From NCBI GenBank assembly GCA_030063045.1, contig JAQSEB010000084.1:434001-498000 (forward strand): DNA of 64,000 nucleotides. The letters are read 5' to 3'. The translations under genes were made by a program, and so were the position numbers. This document shows, piece by piece, positions 38,201-48,500 of the stretch (the first letter of the stretch is position 1; each line of letters begins with the position of its first letter). This stretch comes from Pratylenchus scribneri. Lineage: Eukaryota; Nematoda; Chromadorea; Rhabditida; Pratylenchidae. The notes under the pieces are model-generated. The model made no database searches and was not told the origin of the DNA. It worked only from the letters and a program-made list of their open reading frames with translations.

Positions 38201-41200
38201 AGGGGCCAATTTGCCTTTGGCATATACTATTGATGAATTAGTCATTTTATTCATTTTTTCAACAATATAGGCAACCGATGCATATGCTTTGGCCGATGCG
38301 TCCACAAAAATATGTAATTCCATTTCGGCATCTGAGTTTTTGACCGCCCTTCTTCTAATTAAAAATTTTCCAGAATCACCAATTATATTTTTCCATTCTT
38401 CCAAATATGCTTCATCAATTTGATCATCCCAGCCATATTTATTTTCTTTCCATAGACTTTGAAAAAATATTTTTCTTGGCAAATTTGCGGGAATTGTTAA
38501 TCCTGGCGGGTCAAAAGTTTTGGCTGTGCCCTTTGCCACTTTTCTTTTTGTCCATTTGATTTCATTCTTTATTTCTTTTATTTCAATAATTATGGCATCT
38601 TTTTCCACATCCCAACCAATTCCAAGAATTTTTATTGGATTTTTACTTTCTTTATCGCCAAATTTTTCCATTACTAATTTATCATTACTAACAAATTCAT
38701 GCAATTTCATTTTTGCATCTCCAAATATTTTTATAATTTCATGGCATTTTTCTATTGCTTCCATTGTGTTTGATGCACCGAATCCTGGATTGTCGGCATA
38801 AATTCCTTTTCTCAACTTTTCGGCAAATTCAGTGCCATAATTTGCTAAATGATAATCCGTCACTTCGCCAAGCAATGAAGGAGCAGCTATGATGCCGAAG
38901 GGCATGCATGTGAATCTCATTTCTTCAATATTATCCAAGGCAGGGGGCTTTTTTGGGTCTTTGAACCACAAAAATCGTGCCAAATTCCTTTGATTCTCTT
39001 TTACTTTTATTTGATGGAAGGCACTTTTTACATCGCAAAAAATGGCAATAGGAAAGTTTCGGAAACGGAGAATCATTCCACAAATATCCGCCAACATTAC
39101 TCTGCCCCGTAATATAAAGTCATTTACACTTATCCCTTCAGGCGTTTTACAACTGAAGTCAAAAACTGGGCGAATTTTTCCTTTTTCCTCGTTTATTACG
39201 CAATGATGAGGGATATAAATAATAATTCCCGAATTGTCTTTGCATTTTTCAATAATTCCTTTTTCCATTTGTTCGTCGAATGGGGCACAATATTTTTCCA
39301 AAAGCCCATTTTTATTTAATTTATTCCAAACACTTTGAAGCCTTTTTAGGCAAATCCAGAAGTTGTTTGATAATTGCGAGGGTTTTTCCCTTATTGGCCA
39401 TTCAATCACATATCGGCCTTCTTTGTCCCTTTGGACTGTATTCAAAAAATGTTTGTGAGCAAAAATATCATTTTCATTTTTCTTAATTTCATTTATTCCA
39501 CATTCTTCAATTTCCCAAAATTTTTCTTGTTCAATCATTTGGCAAATAATAGGTTCAGTTTCTGTTTTCCAAATGTGGCTTTTTCCAGTTAAAATTTTGC
39601 CAATTTTAGTTTCCAAAATTGAAAATCCAGATTTTGTTTTAGGCAGCCCAACAATTTCCGAATAAAAGTCCGACCCAATCAAAATTTCAGGCATAACCTC
39701 CAAAATATTTTCTTCATTGGTTATATCATCCTTCAAGAAATGTTTGAATGTTTTTGGGTCAGCCATTTTCAATCTTTCGACCATTTGCCTTTTTTCAACA
39801 CCTCTTGCAACAATATTTATCGCCTCATTATTTTGGGACAAAATTTGAAATATATAAATTGGAGAATTTATTATAATTGTTTTATTGAATAATCCGCTTC
39901 CACGGAATTGTTTTTCTCCAATTATATGCAAATCCAATTTTTTTGCAAGCACATTTAATATGAGGCTGATTTCACATCCGGAATCCAAAAAAATTGCCGC
40001 TTCCGATTTTTGGCCCATTGCATATGGATTGCGGACGGGGGCCAAGGCGACCTGCATTAATGTAATTTCTTTTTCTTTCTTCTTTTTTCCAATTAAATTA
40101 TTCATTAGGACTTTATCCAGGCTTTTATTCTCATTTTCCTCATTAATTTCTGTGGCCATACACATTTTTTCATTCTTAATTTTATTGTATTCTTTATAGT
40201 TTTTCTTTTCATCAGCCGCTTTTTTGGCTTTTTGGCGGCAAAAAGCTGAATTATGGCCATCTTTTTTGCATGTAAAACATTTAACATTCTTTTTGCATTC
40301 TTTTGAAATGTGGCCTTTTCCCAAACATTTCAAACAAATTTTTAGTTCTTTTGCTTTGGCCAATCTTTCGTCATTTGTTTTAAATTTGGGGCATTTATCC
40401 TCCCAATGTTCGTCGCCACAAAATTTACAATTTCTTTTTTGCATATTTGCTATTGTTTTATTTTCATACTTATTTGGGCCTTTCCATTGACCCTTTTTGA
40501 ATCCATTGTATTTGTCATATTTTTCATATTTGCCATATTTCTTTTCATATTTTTCATTTCCAAAATCAAATTCCCTGTGAATTCTGTAGATGTCTTCCTC
40601 TAGCTTTAGGTATTCATCCAAAAAATCCATCATGGCTTTAATTCCCAAATTTGGGGTACTTTTCTTCTTTTCGTATATTTTTCGTAATATGTTTTGGGGG
40701 TATTTTGATTCCACTTCGAAAATTAATTGGGCGTTTTCAATGTTTTCCCCCACGTTTTCTAATTGATTCAAAATTGCTCGCACTTCTCTGTGCGTTTTCT
40801 TTATTTCGGGCATAAAATTGTTTGCCTTTTTCAATTTTCTTAAACCGCTGTGTAGGCTATTTTTTATGTTTTGAGTATCACCAAATTGTTTTTTCAAAAT
40901 TTTCAAAACGGTTTTATAATTTTTTGCCTCTAGCGGATAGGTTTCTACAATTTCCAATGGCTCGCCCTTTAGGGCACTTTTCAGATACTGCATTTTCCGC
41001 TTGTCCGGGATATCCTGGTCATCCACGGCAGCAGTGAATTCCTCGAAAAACGAATTCCAATTTTTCAATTCACCCGAAAATTCTGGCAATTTAATTTCTG
41101 GCAGTTTTACATTAATATTTTCACGAATTGCCATTCGGCTAATGTCCAAAATTTCATTTGAGGCCGATGGCAACATATTATCGAAAAATCTTTTATTTTT

Positions 41201-41530
41201 CTCCAAAACATCGATTACGCCTCTGGCTTTATTCATAATTGTCAAAAATCCGGAAACCCCGGTTGCCAGTCCTTTATAAGTTGCCAATTCCCCTTCTTTT
41301 CTTTCCTGGTCTAACGTTTCCAAAAAATTTCCATAATTTCTGTTTTCCTCATCCAAATCCTTTATGGCATTTTTTAATTTTCCCATTTGTTCAATGCATT
41401 TTTCTTTTAATTTCTTTGCCCCATCAATATCGTCCTCACCGATTTTAAAGTCTATTTCGTTCGTTTCCATTACGATTGTATTGAGCCGGTCGCGCAGCAA
41501 TTTGACGGTGATTTGCAGGACGTCCGCCAT
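35246..41530 (-). CDS. BEL/Pao Gag-Pol polyprotein (2094 aa, 3' end lost, satellite-encoded tail)
   Basis: Single uninterrupted frame. The start is fixed by an in-frame TGA at 41542-41540, four codons upstream, and a good Kozak context (GCTATGG). Domains by residue: coiled N-terminus to about 140; DUF1759-type Gag about 145-310; three CCHC zinc knuckles about 366-430; retropepsin-like protease with DSGC near 515; reverse transcriptase with FDF near 789, FCDVKSAF near 832 and YADN at 911-914 where YVDD is usual; A17-type region about 960-1040 (LGIGW, DPPGL); RNase H about 1075-1200 (VDAS, SDSK, NPADLASRG); integrase zinc module (HLRTLH, CFYC) about 1370-1410; integrase core D about 1443, D about 1507, E about 1549; DUF5641-like end about 1660-1740. 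An unusual extension of about 340 residues follows, with acidic runs, Cys-rich clusters (1816, 1857-1883), another zinc knuckle (about 1971) and a coiled coil (2002-2049). The last 13 or so residues and the stop are satellite-encoded. Confidence 0.93.
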   Translation of the reverse strand: MADVLQITVKLLRDRLNTIVMETNEIDFKIGEDDIDGAKKLKEKCIEQMGKLKNAIKDLDEENRNYGNFLETLDQERKEGELATYKGLATGVSGFLTIMNKARGVIDVLEKNKRFFDNMLPSASNEILDISRMAIRENINVKLPEIKLPEFSGELKNWNSFFEEFTAAVDDQDIPDKRKMQYLKSALKGEPLEIVETYPLEAKNYKTVLKILKKQFGDTQNIKNSLHSGLRKLKKANNFMPEIKKTHREVRAILNQLENVGENIENAQLIFEVESKYPQNILRKIYEKKKSTPNLGIKAMMDFLDEYLKLEEDIYRIHREFDFGNEKYEKKYGKYEKYDKYNGFKKGQWKGPNKYENKTIANMQKRNCKFCGDEHWEDKCPKFKTNDERLAKAKELKICLKCLGKGHISKECKKNVKCFTCKKDGHNSAFCRQKAKKAADEKKNYKEYNKIKNEKMCMATEINEENENKSLDKVLMNNLIGKKKKEKEITLMQVALAPVRNPYAMGQKSEAAIFLDSGCEISLILNVLAKKLDLHIIGEKQFRGSGLFNKTIIINSPIYIFQILSQNNEAINIVARGVEKRQMVERLKMADPKTFKHFLKDDITNEENILEVMPEILIGSDFYSEIVGLPKTKSGFSILETKIGKILTGKSHIWKTETEPIICQMIEQEKFWEIEECGINEIKKNENDIFAHKHFLNTVQRDKEGRYVIEWPIREKPSQLSNNFWICLKRLQSVWNKLNKNGLLEKYCAPFDEQMEKGIIEKCKDNSGIIIYIPHHCVINEEKGKIRPVFDFSCKTPEGISVNDFILRGRVMLADICGMILRFRNFPIAIFCDVKSAFHQIKVKENQRNLARFLWFKDPKKPPALDNIEEMRFTCMPFGIIAAPSLLGEVTDYHLANYGTEFAEKLRKGIYADNPGFGASNTMEAIEKCHEIIKIFGDAKMKLHEFVSNDKLVMEKFGDKESKNPIKILGIGWDVEKDAIIIEIKEIKNEIKWTKRKVAKGTAKTFDPPGLTIPANLPRKIFFQSLWKENKYGWDDQIDEAYLEEWKNIIGDSGKFLIRRRAVKNSDAEMELHIFVDASAKAYASVAYIVEKMNKMTNSSIVYAKGKLAPIKAKLTIPRLELMAAVSGCKMLEFIKKEIDLKIGNYYIWSDSKVVLSWILISNVDKLPKFVKNRVLELRKDMKIKWKYVPTDVNPADLASRGCSCAELKANSIWWEGPNFLKFDEMEWPKAPELIKNEKEWDKKLEEINMDMLVNEIIDIKIRNEWPKLVNISVATCKAIKIFGQKSKFETEFMSDLQNTKNAIEIRKLAEILLISQDQYKYPPSEKEMQNLFMEKSKYGIWTCPGRLGNSGQKAQIFISYESPLAEIICNEAHLRTLHSGLRQSLTELRKTFWIPMGRKKMKMTINKCFYCRKAKLEPIAFPKMPNLPEERAKISIPFTNCGMDYAGPFEVKNFKGEIMKIWIEIFTCMATRFTHLELIPDLTAKSCINALRRFIAEYGKPKYLISDNGTQYRLTYKVVNEIEKKIELEKIRWTFIPSVSPWFGGFYEAMVKIMKKALKAAVGRKFLFFEELRTILPEVKLVMNTRPLTYVYENVEESLEILRPIDLMFPKRNEKIIDLDNLEIDEFKLKETQRDELIKNWKNANDMLNYFCKKWEKEYLNELKERADRHRQKIAKKNYLPQIGEIVLVHQENAPKFSWNLGKIVELIKSKDGLIRSAKVKCKGKILTRAIVLLYPLELRAHAEEEIEENKQNTKHPMKLRERKNVKNYKEYSDDEDLKFGAFVLEDPPSDSEEELWVINEENEDELQNENDSEIHECIYCAQMREEVANSSNSLTEDEEEIFYESEAESGSGVYWCTCPCAIGRGRSTPIECICKSSLKPCLCQPNKGKKKNKKCKERLEKIKKDSDDEPEPEPMELGSENLEEVVMCPLVFERSRPRQNPPDEYLEEGVFDISRPRQNSSRKQRPRRNCLFCGELHFERECKKFTPNEKIEFCVKKVGESDEKINNLKQLLENNNKELTAVKLEFMNVVEEIKKLENKLAKVEEEAGSAKWGMLRMKNELFSKESGLSDGDEYPRPKILNHLVHLTHLHFP

Positions 41531-42029
41531 AGCCTCGTCTCACAAATGGCCGATTACGTCGATGTTGCTGATTGTTGCTGGGTTGTTGCCGATCAAAATG
41601 ATGGGGACGTTGATTTGGACGCTGCTGCCGACTTTGCTGCTGTTGATGAGGTCGATAGATAGCCTGGGGTTGTCGTTGAAAATTTGCGTTCCAAAAGACC
41701 CTTGGTTGAAATTGGGGTCTAGGCCAAAAAGGTTGATGCGCAGGAATTTGGGGGACAGGCACTTGGATTACGACTGGCTGGATTTGAGGCACCGGTGCTT
41801 GTTGTTGAATTGGCGGAGATTGGCGTCGGTCTCTGTTGTTATTTGGCCGCCGATTTGCAATTCTCCGACTCCTTTCGATCAAAATTTGGGCCGGTGCTGA
41901 TCGTCGATGAGCCGGTCGATCGTGTCGCCCTCTGTTGTCGGGTGATCGTTCGATTCGAGGCCTCCTTGATGAGACACGTTCCACTCGATTGAAAATTGAG
42001 GAAGACAGTTTTGCCTTAGGCAGGGGAAT
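41445..42029 (-). other. Leader with ATG-less Arg/Gln/Pro-rich open frame
   Basis: Between the primer site and the Gag-Pol ATG, one frame is open for 195 codons (TGA at 42032-42030, stop at 41445) but contains no ATG; the first possible near-cognate start is GTG at 41984. Its product would be very basic and rich in Arg, Gln, Pro and Asn, like a disordered RNA-binding region. It overlaps the first 86 nt of Gag-Pol in a different frame (+1 relative). It could be a spliced or frameshifted N-terminal Gag portion, a non-ATG-initiated protein, or only a composition-biased untranslated leader. No splice or slippery site was recognised. Confidence 0.35.
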
Positions 42030-42117
42030 TCAAAATTATTTTAATTTACGACCAAAACCAAAGTTTTTTGCCCCAATGGCAAACCAGATTATTGCCCCAA
42101 TGGCTCGAAGATTTTCC

Positions 42118-42135
42118 AAATTGGTCGTGGCACCA
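42118..42135 (-). other. Primer-binding site of the BEL/Pao element
   Basis: Three bases (AAG) after the LTR end, the minus strand reads TGGTGCCACGACC. The leading TGG complements a tRNA 3' CCA and the following bases would pair with an acceptor stem ending GTGGCACCA. The match may end after about 13 nt, because the more distal bases do not look like a normal T-stem. The priming tRNA was not identified. Confidence 0.65.
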
Positions 42136-42138
42136 CTT

Positions 42139-42504
42139 TGTTGAATCCCAATTGACTCAACAATAATCCAAATTACTCTTTTTACTGAGTCCAATAAAAT
42201 TATATTTTATCCAAGCAATTTATTTGTGAATGAATTCTTTACTTTTTGTGAATGATCAGTGGGAATGGTAATAATGGGGGAACAAGCCAAACATTAAATA
42301 AAACTACAATGACAAAGCTTTTGGGCGCCAAAAACGAGCACAAAATGCGTTGGTTTTGGCCAATGACAAAGCAAAATTTGGGAATTGGGATGGAAATAAA
42401 TGTGAATGGAAAGGACAAACTAATAAATGGAAATTTAAACGTAAAAATCAAAAATGTAAAATGTCAATCATCAAACAATCTTTGAATGAACATCGGCCAC
42501 GACA
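42139..42504 (-). repeat. 5' LTR of the BEL/Pao element (366 bp)
   Basis: On the minus strand the segment starts TGTCGTGGCC exactly where satellite ends (42505) and finishes TTCAACA, giving TGT...ACA ends typical of LTRs. A TATA-like AT stretch lies at about 42212-42191, around 60 bp before the LTR end, and an AATAAA-like motif lies just upstream of it. The 3' end carries a 7-bp inverted repeat (TTGTTGA at 42138-42144 with TCAACAA at 42157-42163, plus-strand reading). No second copy exists in the window, so identity by LTR pairing cannot be checked here. Confidence 0.8.
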
Positions 42505-45500
42505 GATAGGGTGAACAAGGTGATCGAGTAAGATGCAGGTGGATAGGGTGAAGTTGGTGATAAAGGAAAATGCTGGTGGATAGGGTGAACTAGGTGATTA
42601 AGGAAAATGCAGGTGGGTAGGGTGAACTAGGTGATTAAGGAAAATGCTGGAGGATAGGGTGAACTAGGTGATCGAGTAAGATGCAGGTGGATAGGGTGAA
42701 CTAGGTGATAAAGGAAAATGCTGGTGGATAGGGTGAACTAGGTGATTAAGGAAAATGCAGGTGGGTAGGGTGAACTAGGTGATTAAGGAAAATGCAGGTA
42801 GGTTAGGGTGAACTAGGTGATCGAGTAAGATGCAGGTGGATAGGGTGAACTAGGTGATTAAGGAAAATGCTGGTGGATAGGGTGAACTAGATGATTAAGG
42901 AAAATGCAGGTGAGTAGGGTGAACTAGGTGATTAAGGAAAATGCAGGTAGGTTAGGGTGAACTAGGTGATCGAGTAAGATGCAGGTGGATAGGGTGAACA
43001 AGGTGATTAAGGAAAATGCTGGTGGATAGGGTGAACTAGGTGATTAAGGAAAATGCAGGTGGGTAAGGTGAACTAGGTGATTAAGGAAAATGCTGGTGGG
43101 TAGGGTGAACTAGGTGATTAAGGAAAATGCAGGTGGGTAGGGTGAACTAGGTGATCGAGTAAGATGCAGGTGGATAGGGTGAACTAGGTGATTAAGGAAA
43201 ATGCTGGTGGATAGGGTGAACTAGGTGATTAAGGAAAATGCTGGTGGATAGGGTGAACTTGGTGATTAAGGAAAATGCTGGTGGATAGGGTGAACTAGGT
43301 GATTAAGGAAAATGCAGGTGGGTAGGGTGAACTAGGTGATTAAGGAAAATGCAGGTGGGTAAGGTGAACTAGGTGATTAAGGAAAATGCTGGTGGATAGG
43401 GTGAACTAGGTGATTAAGGAAAATGCTGGTGGATAGGGTGAACTAGGTGATTAAGGAAAATGCTGGTGGATAGGGTGAACTTGGTGATTAAGGAAAATGC
43501 TGGTGGATAGGGTGAACTAGGTGATTAAGGAAAATGCTGGTGGGTAGGGTGAACTAGGTGATTAAGGAAAATGCTGGTGGGTAGGGTGAACTAGGTGATT
43601 AAGGAAAATGCTGGTGGGTAGGGTGAACTAGGTGATTAAGGAAAATGCTGGTGGATAGGGTGAACTAGGTGATTAAGGAAAATGCTGGTGGATAGGGTGA
43701 ACTTGGTGATTAAGGAAAATGCTGGTGGATAGGGTGAACTAGGTGATTAAGGAAAATGCTGGTGGGTAGGGTGAACTAGGTGATTAAGGAAAATGCAGGT
43801 GGGTAGGGTGAACTAGGTGATTAAGGAAAATGCAGGTGGGTAGGGTGAACTAGGTGATTAAGGAAAATGCAGGTGGGTAGGGTGAACTAGGTGATTAAGG
43901 AAAATGCTGGTGGATAGGGTGAACTAGGTGATTAAGGAAAATGCAGGTGGGTAGGGTGAACTAGGTGATTAAGGAAAATGCTGGTGGATAGGGTGAACTA
44001 GGTGATTAAGGAAAATGCTGGTGGGTAGGGTGAACTAGGTGATTAAGGAAAATGCTGGTGGATAGGGTGAACTAGGTGATTAAGGAAAATGCTGGTGGGT
44101 AGGGTGAACTTGGTGATTAAGGAAAATGCAGGTGGGTAAGGTGAACTAGGTGATTAAGGAAAATGCTGGTGGATAGGGTGAACTAGGTGATTAAGGAAAA
44201 TGCTGGTGGGTAGGGTGAATTAGGTGATTAAGGAAAATGCAGGTGGGTAGGGTGAACTAAGTGATTAAGGAAAATGCTGGTGGATAGGGTGAACTAGGTG
44301 ATTAAGGAAAATGCTGGTGGATAGGGTGAACTTGGTGATTAAGGAAAATGCTGGTGGATAGGGTGAACTAGGTGATTAAGGAAAATGCTGGTGGGTAGGG
44401 TGAACTAGGTGATTAAGGAAAATGCTGGTGGGTAGGGTGAACTAGGTGATTAAGGAAAATGCTGGTGGGTAGGGTGAACTAGGTGATTAAGGAAAATGCT
44501 GGTGGGTAGGGTGAACTAGGTGATTAAGGAAAATGCAGGTGGGTAGGGTGAACTAGGTGATTAAGGAAAATGCTGGTGGATAGGGTAAACTAGGTGATTA
44601 AGGAAAATGCTGGTGGATAGGGTGAACTAGGTGATCGAGTAAGATGCAGGTGGATAGGGTGAACTAGGTGATTAAGGAAAATGCTGGTGGATAGGGTGAA
44701 CTAGATGATTAAAGAAAATGCAGGTGGGTAGGGTGAACTAGGTGATTAAGGAAAATGCAGGTAGGTTAGGGTGAACTAGGTGATCGAGTAAGATGCAGGT
44801 GGATAGGGTGAACAAGGTGAATAAGGAAAATGCTGGTGGATAGGGTGAACTAGGTGATTAAGGAAAATGCAGGTGGGTAAGGTGAACTAGGTGATTAAGG
44901 AAAATGCTGGTGGGTAGGGTGAACTAGGTGATCGAGTAAGATGCAGGTGGGTAGGGTGAACTAGGTGATTAAGGAAAATGCTGGTGGATAGGGTGAACTA
45001 GGTGATTAAGGAAAATGCTGGTGGGTAGGGTGAACTTGGTGATTAAGGAAAATGCAGGTGGGTAAGGTGAACTAGGTGATTAAGGAAAATGCTGGTGGAT
45101 AGGGTGAACTAGGTGATTAAGGAAAATGCTGGTGGGTAGGGTGAATTAGGTGATTAAGGAAAATGCAGGTGGGTAGGGTGAACTAAGTGATTAAGGAAAA
45201 TGCTGGTGGATAGGGTGAACTAGGTGATTAAGGAAAATGCTGGTGGATAGGGTGAACTTGGTGATTAAGGAAAATGCTGGTGGATAGGGTGAACTAGGTG
45301 ATTAAGGAAAATGCTGGTGGGTAGGGTGAACTAGGTGATTAAGGAAAATGCTGGTGGGTAGGGTGAACTAGGTGATTAAGGAAAATGCTGGTGGGTAGGG
45401 TGAACTAGGTGATTAAGGAAAATGCTGGTGGGTAGGGTGAACTAGGTGATTAAGGAAAATGCAGGTGGGTAGGGTGAACTAGGTGATTAAGGAAAATGCT

Positions 45501-48500
45501 GGTGGATAGGGTAAACTAGGTGATCGAGTAAGATGCAGGTGGATAGGGTGAAGTTGGTGATTAAGGAAAATGCAGGTGGATTGGGTGAACTAGGTGATCG
45601 AGTAAGATGCAGGTGGGTAGGGTGAACTAAGTGATTAAGGAAAATGCTGGTGGATAGGGTGAACAAGGTGATCGAGTAAGATGCAGGTGGATAGGGTGAA
45701 GTTGGTGATAAAGGAAAATGCTGGTGGATAGGGTGAACTAGGTGATTAAGGAAAATGCAGGTGGGTAGGGTGAACTAGGTGATTAAGGAAAATGCTGGAG
45801 GATAGGGTGAACTAGGTGATCGAGTAAGATGCAGGTGGATAGGGTGAACTAGGTGATAAAGGAAAATGCTGGTGGATAGGGTGAACTAGGTGATTAAGGA
45901 AAATGCAGGTGGGTAGGGTGAACTAGGTGATTAAGGAAAATGCTGGAGGATAGGGTGAACTAGGTGATCGAGTAAGATGCAGGTGGATAGGGTGAACTAG
46001 GTGATAAAGGAAAATGCTGGTGGATAGGGTGAACTAGGTGATTAAGGAAAATGCAGGTGGGTAGGGTGAACTAGGTGATTAAGGAAAATGCAGGTAGGTT
46101 AGGGTGAACTAGGTGATCGAGTAAGATGCAGGTGGATAGGGTGAACTAGGTGATTAAGGAAAATGCTGGTGGATAGGGTGAACTAGATGATTAAAGAAAA
46201 TGCAGGTGGGTAGGGTGAACTAGGTGATTAAGGAAAATGCAGGTAGGTTAGGGTGAACTAGGTGATCGAGTAAGATGCAGGTGGATAGGGTGAACAAGGT
46301 GATTAAGGAAAATGCTGGTGGATAGGGTGAACTAGGTGATTAAGGAAAATGCAGGTGGGTAAGGTGAACTAGGTGATTAAGGAAAATGCTGGTGGGTAGG
46401 GTGAACTAGGTGATTAAGGAAAATGCAGGTGGGTAGGGTGAACTAGGTGATCGAGTAAGATGCAGGTGGATAGGGTGAACTAGGTGATTAAGGAAAATGC
46501 TGGTGGATAGGGTGAACTAGGTGATAAGGAAAATGCTGGTGGATAGGGTGAACTTGGTGATTAAGGAAAATGCTGGTGGATAGGGTGAACTAGGTGATTA
46601 AGGAAAATGCAGGTGGGTAGGGTGAACTAGGTGATTAAGGAAAATGCAGGTGGGTAAGGTGAACTAGGTGATTAAGGAAAATGCTGGTGGATAGGGTGAA
46701 CTAGGTGATTAAGGAAAATGCTGGTGGATAGGGTGAACTAGGTGATTAAGGAAAATGCTGGTGGATAGGGTGAACTTGGTGATTAAGGAAAATGCTGGTG
46801 GATAGGGTGAACAAGGTGATTAAGGAAAATGCTGGTGGGTAGGGTGAACTAGGTGATTAAGGAAAATGCTGGTGGGTAGGGTGAACTAGGTGATAAAGGA
46901 AAATGCTGGTGGATAGGGTGAACTAGGTGATTAAGGAAAATGCTGGTGGATAGGGTGAACTTGGTGATTAAGGAAAATGCTGGTGGATAGGGTGAACTAG
47001 GTGATTAAGGAAAATGCTGGTGGGTAGGGTGAACTAGGTGATTAAGGAAAATGCTGGTGGGTAGGGTGAACTAGGTGATTAAGGAAAATGCTGGTGGATA
47101 GGGTGAACTTGGTGATTAAGGAAAATGCTGGTGGATAGGGTGAACTAGGTGATTAAGGAAAATGCTGGTGGGTAGGGTGAACTAGGTGATTAAGGAAAAT
47201 GCTGTTGGATAGGGTGAACTAGGTGATAAAGGAAAATGCTGGTGGATAGTGTGAACTAGGTGATTAAGGAAAATGCTGGTGGATAGGGTGAACTTGGTGA
47301 TTAAGGAAAATGCTGGTGGATAGGGTGAACTAGGTGATTAAGGAAAATGCTGGTGGGTAGGGTGAACTAGGTGATTAAGGAAAATGCTGGTGGGTAGGGT
47401 GAACTAGGTGATTAAGGAAAATGCTGGTGGGTAGGGTGAACTAGGTGATTAAGGAAAATGCTGGTGGGTAGGGTGAACTAGGTGATTAAGGAAAATGCAG
47501 GTGGGTAGGGTGAACTAGGTGATTAAGGAAAATGCTGGTGGATAGGGTAAACTAGGTGATCGAGTAAGATGCAGGTGGATAGGGTGAAGTTGGTGATTAA
47601 GGAAAATGCAGGTGGATTGGGTGAACTAGGTGATCGAGTAAGATGCAGGTGGGTAGGGTGAACTAAGTGATTAAGGAAAATGCTGGTGGATAGGGTGAAC
47701 AAGGTGATCGAGTAAGATGCAGGTGGATAGGGTGAAGTTGGTGATAAAGGAAAATGCTGGTGGATAGGGTGAACTAGGTGATTAAGGAAAATGCAGGTGG
47801 GTAGGGTGAACTAGGTGATTAAGGAAAATGCTGGAGGATAGGGTGAACTAGGTGATCGAGTAAGATGCAGGTGGATAGGGTGAACTAGGTGATAAAGGAA
47901 AATGCTGGTGGATAGGGTGAACTAGGTGATTAAGGAAAATGCAGGTGGGTAGGGTGAACTAGGTGATTAAGGAAAATGCAGGTAGGTTAGGGTGAACTAG
48001 GTGATCGAGTAAGATGCAGGTGGATAGGGTGAACTAGGTGATTAAGGAAAATGCTGGTGGATAGGGTGAACTAGGTGATTAAGGAAAATGCTGGTGGGTA
48101 GGGTGAACTAGGTGATTAAGGAAAATGCTGGTGGGTAGGGTGAACTAGGTGATTAAGGAAAATGCTGGTGGGTAGGGTGAACTAGGTGATTAAGGAAAAT
48201 GCTGGTGGATAGGGTGAACTAGGTGATTAAGGAAAATGCTGGTGGATAGGGTGAACTTGGTGATTAAGGAAAATGCTGGTGGATAGGGTGAACTAGGTGA
48301 TTAAGGAAAATGCTGGTGGGTAGGGTGAACTAGGTGATTAAGGAAAATGCAGGTGGGTAGGGTGAACTAGGTGATTAAGGAAAATGCAGGTGGGTAGGGT
48401 GAACTAGGTGATTAAGGAAAATGCAGGTGGGTAGGGTGAACTAGGTGATTAAGGAAAATGCTGGTAGATAGGGTGAACTAGGTGATTAAGGAAAATGCAG

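Larger units (their letters stand above)
35290..42504 (-). mobile_element. BEL/Pao LTR retrotransposon, 3'-truncated, inserted in satellite
   Basis: Minus-strand element containing, in order, a 5' LTR, primer-binding site, leader and Gag-Pol frame. Domain order in the polyprotein (Gag, zinc knuckles, aspartic protease, RT, A17 region and RNase H, integrase) and the A17-type motifs place it in BEL/Pao. The left border lies inside the coding frame: satellite runs to 35289 (GATTAAGGA) and element sequence begins at 35290. There is no polypurine tract and no 3' LTR. The satellite stops at unit position 9 on the left and resumes at unit position 21 on the right, so there is no target-site duplication and about 11 bp of the unit are absent. 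The intact long frame suggests a fairly young insertion; loss of the 3' end means this copy cannot transpose by itself. Confidence 0.9.

Noticed and set aside
35292..41279. Many plus-strand open frames of 60-178 codons opposite the Gag-Pol frame
   Set aside because: They are antisense shadows of one long minus-strand coding frame with clear domains. Their products are Phe/Ser/Ile-rich low-complexity translations without recognisable motifs.
42252..42485. 77-codon plus-strand frame inside the BEL/Pao LTR
   Set aside because: It lies antisense within the LTR, is Asn/Lys-rich low complexity, and has no recognisable motif.
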